Source: Myxococcaceae bacterium
Lineage (GTDB): Bacteria > Myxococcota > Myxococcia > Myxococcales > Myxococcaceae
Assembly: GCA_018262385.1 (NCBI GenBank)
Contig: JAGSPQ010000311.1
Location: 1 to 5,427 of the forward strand
Reading direction: 5' to 3'
DNA: 5,427 bases
A program made the position numbers and the translations under genes. How positions within the stretch are numbered: the stretch's first letter is position 1; each line of letters opens with the position of its first letter. Under the pieces are notes generated by a model. It searched no databases. It was not told the origin of the DNA and was given only the letters and a program-made list of their open reading frames with translations. Shown here in pieces: positions 1 to 5,177 of this stretch.

Positions 1-1
1 T

Positions 2-118
2 CTGGCGCTCGACTCGGGCAAGTGCAGCCTGGCGGAGATCGAAGCCTGCGCTGCCCGCTACCGGGTGGCGTGGGTCAGAACCCGACGCGGCGCATCACGA
101 ACCGGGGCATCGCCTTGA
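2..118 (+). CDS. C-terminal tail of an unrecognised protein (5' end outside window)
   Basis: In this frame bases 2-118 read as about 38 residues without interruption, beginning LALDSGKCSLAEIEACAARY and ending at a TGA. Up to about base 76 nearly every third codon base is G or C, which is the pattern of the other genes here and supports real coding. After base 76 the bias fades, because the same DNA then encodes the end of the minus-strand reductase (stop at 75-77). The two genes would therefore converge with about 44 bp of overlap. The fragment is too short to assign a family. No minus-strand start codon fits between bases 1 and 74, so the alternatives are intergenic DNA or a minus-strand gene lying wholly beyond the edge. 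Confidence 0.4.
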   Translation: MALDSGKCSLAEIEACAARYRVAWVRTRRGASRTGASP

Positions 119-824
119 TCACCGTCATCACCGCCCGCCAGATCGGCGGCGCGTACACCACCGGCGTGCCGTGATCGATCGCCTCCAGCACGGTGGCGGC
201 GACGTCGTCGGCCTCGCCCGCGAACGGAGGCACCTTCAGCCCCTCGGTCATCCCGGTGCGCACGAACCCCGGCTTCACGCAGACGGTGATCAGCCCCTGG
301 GCGCGGTACTTGTGATCGAGCCCCTCGAGGTAGGCCGACAGGCCCGCCTTGGCGGCGCCGTAGATGAACACCGGCTTGCGGCCGCGATCTCCAGCCACCG
401 AGCTGAAGACGCAGAGCGTGCCGCCCCCGCGCGACATCAGCTTCTTCCGGGCCTCTTCACAGAAGACGACGGTGTTCGCGAAGTCGACCGTCAGCAGCTT
501 CTGGGTCAGCTCGGCGTCGCTCTCGAGCCGTTCCTGGGTGGCGAACATCCCGGCGGTGACCACCACCACGTCGAGGCCGCCCAGCGCGCTCTCGGCGGCG
601 TCGAGCGCGGCGCGAAATCCTTCCGGCTTCTCGAGGTCGCAGTCGGCCGAGGCGATCGTCCCCCCGGCGGATCCGCGCGCCTTCAGGTCGGCGGCGCTCT
701 TGAGCAGCTCGTCGGCGCCGCGGCCCAGCAGGGCGACCGAATCGCCGCGCGCGATCATCAGGCGGGCGAGCGCCCGGCCCATGCCGCGGGTGGCTCCGAG
801 AATCGCGACCCGCTTGCCGGTCAC
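75..824 (-). CDS. dprE2: DprE2-like short-chain dehydrogenase/reductase (polyprenyl-phosphoryl-2-keto-pentose reductase)
   Basis: This is a classical single-domain SDR of 249 residues, matching the usual length of about 250. Visible motifs are the NAD(P)-binding GATRGMG (residues 10-16), an acidic D61/D63 after beta-3, the TAG (90-92) equivalent of the NAG motif, catalytic S142, Y155 and K159 (YGAAK), and PGFVRTGM (185-192). The segment SSVAGDRGRKPVFIYGAAKA and the basic, aromatic C-terminus (MPRFVMRRVGF) resemble mycobacterial DprE2. That enzyme reduces the 2-keto intermediate made by DprE1 to decaprenyl-phosphoryl-arabinose. The GTG start at 822-824 overlaps the oxidase stop as GTGA and has a GGAG ribosome-binding site 7 nt upstream, so translation is probably coupled. 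The same frame stays open upstream as far as base 2117, but that part only shadows the oxidase gene. Family and catalytic class are sure; the exact substrate is inferred from the neighbouring gene. Confidence 0.88.
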   Translation of the reverse strand: MTGKRVAILGATRGMGRALARLMIARGDSVALLGRGADELLKSAADLKARGSAGGTIASADCDLEKPEGFRAALDAAESALGGLDVVVVTAGMFATQERLESDAELTQKLLTVDFANTVVFCEEARKKLMSRGGGTLCVFSSVAGDRGRKPVFIYGAAKAGLSAYLEGLDHKYRAQGLITVCVKPGFVRTGMTEGLKVPPFAGEADDVAATVLEAIDHGTPVVYAPPIWRAVMTVIKAMPRFVMRRVGF

Positions 825-2146
825 GCCGGATCTCCGAACAACCGCACCGACTGCGCGCTCTTGAACTTCAGCTTCGGATCCCACTTCCGGCGCACTTCCA
901 GAAACGCCTTCAGCCGCGGCTCCATTTGCTCGAAGTGCTCCTTGCGGGTGAACGAGTCCTTCGCGAGGTAGACGCGCCCACCCTGGGCGATGACGAACTC
1001 GTTGAGGGTGTCGACCAGCGCCTGGGTGCCGTCGCGCACCGCGATGTCGAGCGCGATGCTGATCCCCTTCATCGGGAAGCTGAGCATCCCCGCGCCCTGC
1101 GGGCCGCAGTCCTTGATCACGCAGAGGAAGCTGGCCCCGCCCCGCCGGGTCAGCACCTCGAGGAACCGCCGCGCCACGTCGGGCCCGGCGCGGTCGGGGA
1201 GCACGCACTGGTACTGGGTGAAGCCGCGCCGGCCGTAGCCGAGGTTCCAGTCCTTCACGAAGTCGAGCGGGTAGATGAACGCGTAGGGGTCGATGATCCC
1301 CTGCTTCTTCTTCGCCAGGTGCTTCCAATAAAACCCGGTGTTGAACGCGCGCACCGTCAGCGGCCCGAGCAGGAACTCGGGCGCCTGGAACGGCATCCGC
1401 AAGTTGAACGGCTCGCGCGGCAGGTGCTGCGGCGCCTCGTGCGCTTCCGCCCAGCGGCCGAACATCGCGATCCCACGGCCCATCGACTCGCCCTGCGACA
1501 GGCAGTCGATCCACCCCATCGTCATCGGCCAGCCCTTCTCGGCCGCCTCTTTGAGCCTGGTGACGTAGGTGGTGACGTCGGGGACCCGCTCGGTCTCCTG
1601 CCAGATCCACGCGCTGGGGATCCGGCGCATCCCGAACTCGACCTCGAGGATCTGCCCGGTGAGGCCCATGCCGCCGACGGTGGCGCAGAACAGCTCCCGC
1701 TCCAGATCCGGCCCGCACTCGAGGATCCGCCCGTCGGCGACGTGCATCTTCAGCCGCGAGACGTGCGCGCCGAAGCAGCCCTCGACGTGGTGGTTCTTGC
1801 CGTGGACGTCGGCGGCGACCATTCCGCCCAGGGTGACGAACTGGGTGCCGGGGGTGACCGGCACGAACCAGCCGCGCGGAAGGAAGGTGCGGTTGAGCTC
1901 GATCAGCGACAGCCCCGCCTCGGCGCGCAGCCGGCCGGTGACTTCGTCGAAGGAGAGGATCCGATCCGCCCGCACCGTCGAGACCACCAGCGGGTTGCTC
2001 GCGGGCGGGAGCGACGAGTCGCCATAGCTGCGGCCGAGGCCCCGGAAGAGGACCTGGGGCGCCCTGGCCAGATCGTCGGGCTGCACCTCCCGGCCGGGGC
2101 CGAACTGGCGGCCCCACCCGCTGACGAGATCTCGCGGTTGCTTCAT
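821..2146 (-). CDS. dprE1: DprE1-like FAD-dependent polyprenyl-phosphoryl-pentose 2-oxidase
   Basis: This 441-residue protein of the VAO/FAD-linked oxidase family is close in length to mycobacterial DprE1 (461). The N-terminal FAD domain contains GLGRSYGDS (36-44), then TPGTQFVTLGGMVAADVHGK (98-117) followed by NHHVEG, which is the DprE1-type FAD-binding signature, and GGMGLTGQI (158-166). The C-terminal substrate domain has MGWID (210-214), QYQ (311-313), FLCVIK (340-345) and YLAKDS (393-398). K396 matches the active-site Lys418 of the mycobacterial enzyme. DprE1 oxidises the ribose 2-hydroxyl of decaprenyl-phosphoryl-ribose, and DprE2 then reduces the ketone with inverted stereochemistry. 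By ungapped comparison with my recollection of the Mycobacterium tuberculosis sequence, the position of Cys387 is Ala365 and that of Asn385 is Ser363. The ATG at 2146 is preferred over the adjoining GTG at 2149 because GAGAGG lies 6 nt before the ATG. The next gene overlaps it by 4 bp. FAD-oxidase identity is very secure, DprE1 type is likely, and the lipid and sugar are inferred. Confidence 0.87.
   Translation of the reverse strand: MKQPRDLVSGWGRQFGPGREVQPDDLARAPQVLFRGLGRSYGDSSLPPASNPLVVSTVRADRILSFDEVTGRLRAEAGLSLIELNRTFLPRGWFVPVTPGTQFVTLGGMVAADVHGKNHHVEGCFGAHVSRLKMHVADGRILECGPDLERELFCATVGGMGLTGQILEVEFGMRRIPSAWIWQETERVPDVTTYVTRLKEAAEKGWPMTMGWIDCLSQGESMGRGIAMFGRWAEAHEAPQHLPREPFNLRMPFQAPEFLLGPLTVRAFNTGFYWKHLAKKKQGIIDPYAFIYPLDFVKDWNLGYGRRGFTQYQCVLPDRAGPDVARRFLEVLTRRGGASFLCVIKDCGPQGAGMLSFPMKGISIALDIAVRDGTQALVDTLNEFVIAQGGRVYLAKDSFTRKEHFEQMEPRLKAFLEVRRKWDPKLKFKSAQSVRLFGDPA
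832..835 (-). promoter_or_regulatory. Ribosome binding site for the DprE2-like gene
   Basis: On the minus strand GGAG lies 7 nt before the GTG start at 824, inside the last codons of the oxidase gene. It supports the GTG start that overlaps the upstream stop codon and points to coupled translation of the two enzymes. Confidence 0.6.
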
Positions 2147-2152
2147 CACGCG

Positions 2153-2158
2153 CCTCTC
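2153..2158 (-). promoter_or_regulatory. Ribosome binding site for the DprE1-like gene
   Basis: On the minus strand GAGAGG sits 6 nt before the ATG at 2146 but only 3 nt before the GTG at 2149. The spacing decides the start in favour of the ATG. Confidence 0.5.
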
Positions 2159-2189
2159 GTAAGCGAGCCGAGGGGCCGACGCAATCGCC

Positions 2190-3635
2190 TCAGTTCGACA
2201 TCGCGTCGAGCTGGCCGTTGGCGCCCAGGGTCAGCGGCGGGCAGTATGGGCGCGGGTTCTCGCGCGTCCACCACACCCCCGGCTGATCGAACGGCGCAAA
2301 CCGGTAGTCCCACACGGTGGTGCGCACGTACTTCGGCGGGGCGTCCGCGAACGGATCCGTCTGAAGCAGCCCGCGCACCGGGGCCGAGCCCTGGAGCAGC
2401 TTCCACTGGAACGCGACGATCCACGGCTGGCTCTGGCAGTCGCTGAGCGCGGCGAACCACATCTGCCAATCGAGCCGCGGCTGGAGCGGCGCAATGAACC
2501 CCGGGCGAGCGTCGAGCCGGCCGGGCTTGTACTTGAACTCCCAGGGCGTCCAGGTCTGCCCGTCCCGGCTGCCCTCGACGAGGATCTCGCCGCGGGTCTT
2601 GGTCATCACCGCGAAGGCGCCGTACGCGTTGATGGTGCCGAACGGGTAGAGCACGTCGAGCGCCGCCCGCACCGGCCCTCCGGCGCCGCGGACGAACACC
2701 CCCACGCTGATCAGCGCGTAGCAGGCGGCCAGGGCGAGGCCGGCCCGCGCAAGCGCCACCCGAGCGGCGTACGGGCGCGGCGGCAGCGCGGGCCACTTCC
2801 ACCGCGGGGCCAGCCACTTCAGCGCCGCGTCGTCGAGCAGCGGCAGGCACAGCACCGCGGTGAGCAGGTTGAAGTAGCTGTAGTTGCCGGCAGCCGCGAG
2901 CGTGACCTGGAGGGTGAACATCGCCGCCGCCGCGACCAGCCGCATCCGCCGGGTGCCGAGTGCCAGCGCCGCCAGCGGCAGCTCGCAGGCGAACATCACC
3001 GCCGCGCCGAGCCGGTGGATGATCATCGGCCACTGGTGCGCGAAGTAGCTGGTCCAGGTCGGCAGCGGCTGGGTCCAGTAGTGGTAGCTGAGCGCGGTGA
3101 GGTCTCTCCACGAGGGATCGCCGCTGGCGAGCTTCACCACCCCCGAGGAGAAGGTGAGCTTGAAGGCGAGGAACTGGAGGATGAAGCGCGCCCAGGCCGA
3201 CGGCTCGCTCTCGGTGGCGAGCGAGGGCCGGATCCCCGCCGGGGCGAAGAAGATCGACCAGAAGAGGGTCTCGATCAGCAGCAGGTCCCACTGGAAGGAA
3301 AGGAACGGGCCGCCGACGTGGACCAGCGACATCCAGCCCAGCCACAACAGCCCGAGCACCAGCCGGGGCCAGATCCCGGCAATCAACAGCCCGGCGAGGA
3401 CGACGCAGAGGGCGCAGAGCGCGTGGAGAAAGCCGTCGCTGGCCGACAGCCACGCCAGGGTGGGGACGTCGAAGAACGAGATCCCCTCGGCGGCGTGCAG
3501 TTGCTTCATCTGCTCGGCGGCGGGCCAGATCCCGTTCGAGCCGATCAGCCCGTTCAGCTGCGCCCACAGGCTGCCGACCGCCACGAGGACGACGACTCCG
3601 AGCCCCCGCAGATAGAGCCAGCGTGCCAGCCGCAT
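2190..3635 (-). CDS. Lipase maturation factor (LMF1/LMF2) family membrane protein
   Basis: This 481-residue polytopic membrane protein carries the features of the lipase maturation factor family in order. They are an N-terminal hydrophobic segment followed by GLIGSNGIWPA (29-39), FQWDLLLIET (114-123), HYWTQPLPTW (185-194), NYSYFNLLT (251-259), a late hydrophobic segment near 293-316, and a polar C-terminal domain with WEFKYKPG (365-372) and QPRLDWQMWFAAL (385-397). Hydrophobic stretches near 11-28, 68-88, 91-107, 115-132, 150-168, 208-227, 231-249, 254-267 and 293-316 suggest roughly seven to nine membrane spans. In vertebrates LMF1 is an endoplasmic-reticulum protein needed for folding of lipoprotein lipase; the role of the bacterial members is not established. 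Length and motifs indicate an intact gene. The ATG leaves only a short N-terminus before the first conserved block and has no clear Shine-Dalgarno sequence. It is first in the operon, 43 bp ahead of the DprE1-like gene, which suggests a role at the same membrane pathway. That role is inference. Confidence 0.85.
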   Translation of the reverse strand: MRLARWLYLRGLGVVVLVAVGSLWAQLNGLIGSNGIWPAAEQMKQLHAAEGISFFDVPTLAWLSASDGFLHALCALCVVLAGLLIAGIWPRLVLGLLWLGWMSLVHVGGPFLSFQWDLLLIETLFWSIFFAPAGIRPSLATESEPSAWARFILQFLAFKLTFSSGVVKLASGDPSWRDLTALSYHYWTQPLPTWTSYFAHQWPMIIHRLGAAVMFACELPLAALALGTRRMRLVAAAAMFTLQVTLAAAGNYSYFNLLTAVLCLPLLDDAALKWLAPRWKWPALPPRPYAARVALARAGLALAACYALISVGVFVRGAGGPVRAALDVLYPFGTINAYGAFAVMTKTRGEILVEGSRDGQTWTPWEFKYKPGRLDARPGFIAPLQPRLDWQMWFAALSDCQSQPWIVAFQWKLLQGSAPVRGLLQTDPFADAPPKYVRTTVWDYRFAPFDQPGVWWTRENPRPYCPPLTLGANGQLDAMSN

Positions 3636-3673
3636 TGGACGCGCTGCTTAGCAGGTGGTTAGAAATACGCCCC
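3636..3673. promoter_or_regulatory. 38-bp divergent intergenic region with a small inverted repeat
   Basis: This gap separates the ATG of the minus-strand membrane-protein operon from the GTG of the plus-strand SRAP gene. It contains an 11-bp inverted repeat (CTGC, 3-nt spacer, GCAG, at 3644-3654) and the only AT-rich patch nearby (about 3657-3667). On the plus strand TTGGAC (3635-3640) and TAGAAA (3660-3665) could form a weak sigma-70-like pair with a 19-bp spacer. That would place the transcription start almost at the GTG. The region is too short for two independent promoters, so at least one must extend into a coding region. The promoter assignment is speculative. Confidence 0.3.
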
Positions 3674-4294
3674 GTGTGCGCGCGCTACTCACTGAAGACC
3701 AACCCGCTCGAGCTGCAGGCCGAGTTCGAGCTGGCCGAGGTCCCGGTGCTCCCCGCCCGCTACAACGTCGCCCCGACCCAGGCCGCGCCGATCCTCACCG
3801 CGACCCACCCGCATGCGCTGACGATCGCCCGGTGGGGGCTGGTGCCCAGGACTCACACCTTCAACGCCCGGGCCGAGACGCTGAGCCAGAAGGGCGTCTT
3901 CAAGGAAGCGTTCGCCCAGCGCCGGTGCCTGATCCCGGTCGACGGGTTCTACGAGTGGCGGCAGGTGGGAAAGCTGCGCCAGCCGCTCCACATCACCTTC
4001 CGCTCGCAGCGGCCGTTCTCGATCGCCGGGATCTGGGACCCGGGCTGCTTCAGCCTCATCACCACCGCGGCCAACGACTTCATGAAAGGCATCCACCACC
4101 GGATGCCGGTGGTGATCGCCAGAGAGGATCGCCACCGCTGGCTGACCGACGACGCCCACGCCCACCAACTGCTCCAGCCGTGGGCGGGGGAGGCGCTGGC
4201 GGCGCTCGAGGTCTCCCAGGCGGTGAACAAGGTGGCGATCGACGATCCGCGCTGTCTGGAGCCAGCGAAGACGGTGCAACTGTCGCTGCTGTAA
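3674..4294 (+). CDS. SRAP-domain protein (YedK/HMCES family, abasic-site crosslinking)
   Basis: This is a complete 206-residue SOS response-associated peptidase domain protein. The family captures abasic sites in single-stranded DNA by forming a thiazolidine link through Cys2 and can act autoproteolytically. The start is the GTG at 3674, because only this start places the catalytic cysteine at position 2 (MCARYS); the frame is open upstream to 3623 but starts there would bury the Cys. Other family residues are present: YNVAPTQ (30-36), RWGLVP (53-58), N64 in the NARAET motif, E94 in GFYEW (91-95), and H141 in the IHHRMP motif (140-145). Residue 3 is Ala rather than the more usual Gly of MCGR. 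No convincing Shine-Dalgarno sequence is at normal spacing: AGGTGG at 3653-3658 is 15 nt away, so the message may be nearly leaderless. I see no LexA-type operator. Two small genes follow at 18 and 11 bp. Confidence 0.93.
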   Translation: MCARYSLKTNPLELQAEFELAEVPVLPARYNVAPTQAAPILTATHPHALTIARWGLVPRTHTFNARAETLSQKGVFKEAFAQRRCLIPVDGFYEWRQVGKLRQPLHITFRSQRPFSIAGIWDPGCFSLITTAANDFMKGIHHRMPVVIAREDRHRWLTDDAHAHQLLQPWAGEALAALEVSQAVNKVAIDDPRCLEPAKTVQLSLL

Positions 4295-4312
4295 GTATGC
4301 TGCGCCGCGACG

Positions 4313-4663
4313 ATGGTGAACGAAGAGAGCCACTCGGATGAGATTGGAATTCCCCGGCGGGGCTCGCCGCTGCCGTGGATGCTGCTCGCGGTCACCTTGA
4401 TCATCGCCGTCGGCATCTTCGCGATGGCCCGCGGGCGGCTGAACGACGAGCGGCTGCGCACCGCCAATGCGCTGAAGGCGAACGACGAGGTGATGGGCCG
4501 GCTGCGCACCGCGGCCAGCGAGTACGCCAAGAGTCAGATCAGCGTCACCGAGCTGGAGGCGAAGCAGCAGGCGCTGGAGAAGCAGGTGAAGGAGCTGGAC
4601 GAGAAGAGCAAGGCGCTGGGCACCGAGCTGGACGAGCTGAAGAAGACGAAGAAGAAGAAGTAG
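4313..4663 (+). CDS. Small single-pass membrane protein with leucine-heptad coiled coil
   Basis: This is a 116-residue protein of unrecognised family. It has an acidic N-terminus (about 1-14), the basic pair R15-R16, one hydrophobic membrane segment (about 20-38), and a charged helical region to the end. Leu81, Leu88, Leu95, Leu102 and Leu109 fall exactly seven residues apart, with V78, V92 and L106 at the alternate core position, which makes a strong parallel coiled-coil prediction. The tail is lysine-rich (KKTKKKK). There is no signal-peptidase site, so the hydrophobic segment probably remains as an anchor. The gene starts 18 bp after the SRAP stop and ends 11 bp before the next start, so it is probably co-transcribed with both. 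The ATG lacks an obvious Shine-Dalgarno sequence. Its likely function is oligomerisation or scaffolding at the membrane; no specific partner can be named. Confidence 0.8.
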   Translation: MVNEESHSDEIGIPRRGSPLPWMLLAVTLIIAVGIFAMARGRLNDERLRTANALKANDEVMGRLRTAASEYAKSQISVTELEAKQQALEKQVKELDEKSKALGTELDELKKTKKKK

Positions 4664-4674
4664 GCTCGCGGGCC

Positions 4675-5100
4675 ATGCTCGCTCCCCTGCTGGCGCTCGC
4701 CCTGGCTGCCGCACCCTTCCCGCTTCCGGGCGTCGACGGAAAGCCGCTCGCGGTCACCGAGGGGCAGAAGTCGTTTCGCCTCCCGATGCGGTTCGAGAAG
4801 GTGCGCGCGTTCTACGAAGAGCGCTTCAAGGACACCGCCGGAGTGACGGTGCGGATCAGCGGCACCCCCGGCAGCCGCTCGCTCTCCCTCTCCAGCGCGC
4901 GGGTCACCGACGCGTGGAAGTCGGCGACGGTCAAGGAGGGCGAGACCGAGACGGTGGTCGAACTCAAGGCGGTCATGGTGATGAAAGGCGAGGACATCGC
5001 CGGCAAGGGTCCGCCGGTGGAGTTCATCTTCACCCGCTCGCCCGAGGTGCAGCAGTCGCTGAAGACGATCGATCACACCGAGTCGATGCGGGCCCGGTGA
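4675..5100 (+). CDS. Small putative secreted/periplasmic protein of unknown function
   Basis: This gene encodes 141 residues. The first 13 or so (MLAPLLALALAAA) form a hydrophobic signal-like core with cleavage plausible after AAA, although the N-terminus lacks the usual Lys/Arg. The remaining ~128 residues are polar. They include FEKVRAFYEERFKD (about 41-54) followed by alternating strand-like segments such as VTVRIS and TVVELKAVMVM, which suggests a small alpha/beta fold. No cysteine remains in the mature part and no catalytic motif is recognised. Codon use matches its neighbours, with strongly GC-rich third positions. It begins 11 bp after the coiled-coil gene stop, has no clear Shine-Dalgarno sequence, and is last before a terminator-like hairpin, so it probably ends the SRAP operon. 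If the signal peptide is not functional it could be cytoplasmic, but the start seems firm because the preceding codons in this frame lie inside the upstream gene. Confidence 0.72.
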   Translation: MLAPLLALALAAAPFPLPGVDGKPLAVTEGQKSFRLPMRFEKVRAFYEERFKDTAGVTVRISGTPGSRSLSLSSARVTDAWKSATVKEGETETVVELKAVMVMKGEDIAGKGPPVEFIFTRSPEVQQSLKTIDHTESMRAR

Positions 5101-5138
5101 TGGTCCGCTGAAGGAGGCTGTGGTACGCCGCGCCTCAC

Positions 5139-5162
5139 GGGTTCGGCCGGACCCCTCTTTTT
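5139..5162 (+). terminator. Probable intrinsic terminator after the SRAP operon
   Basis: GGGTTC (5139-5144) can pair with GGACCC (5149-5154) around a GGCC tetraloop; one of the six pairs is a G-U. The sequence CTCTTTTT follows immediately. A GC-rich stem followed by a T-run is the form of a rho-independent terminator for plus-strand transcription, 38 bp after the stop at 5100. The stem is short and the T-run begins after CTC, so efficiency is uncertain. Confidence 0.6.
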
Positions 5163-5177
5163 CTGCTCGGGACTGCC

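Noticed and set aside
75..2117. A 680-residue minus-strand open frame that would fuse a long Arg/Pro-rich region to the SDR
   Set aside because: Residues before the SDR are low-complexity Arg/Ala/Pro/Gly and shadow the oxidase, whose frame has clear FAD motifs. The SDR has its own GTG with a ribosome-binding site.
926..2446. Long plus-strand frame of 506 codons
   Set aside because: It is antisense to the oxidase and membrane-protein genes, has His/Arg/Pro-rich composition and no recognisable domain, and is a typical shadow in GC-rich DNA.
2146..3567. Minus-strand 473-codon frame
   Set aside because: It is a shifted reading of the lipase maturation factor gene with Arg/Ala-rich nonsense composition and no motifs.
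3636..3673. LexA/SOS operator for the SRAP gene
   Set aside because: No recognisable LexA-type palindrome is present; the small CTGC-N3-GCAG repeat is shorter than known operators.
4639..4660. Purine-rich AAG repeat as a possible microsatellite
   Set aside because: It is explained by the lysine-rich C-terminus in the reading frame, with only a few perfect repeats.
4375..4674. Upstream extension of the 141-residue secreted protein by 100 residues
   Set aside because: The extension is out of frame within the coiled-coil gene and is Arg/Gly/His/Ala-rich. The signal-like peptide begins at the ATG at 4675.
5121..5137. Possible sigma-54 promoter (TGGTACG)
   Set aside because: The -24-like element lacks the required GC at the -12 element with correct spacing.
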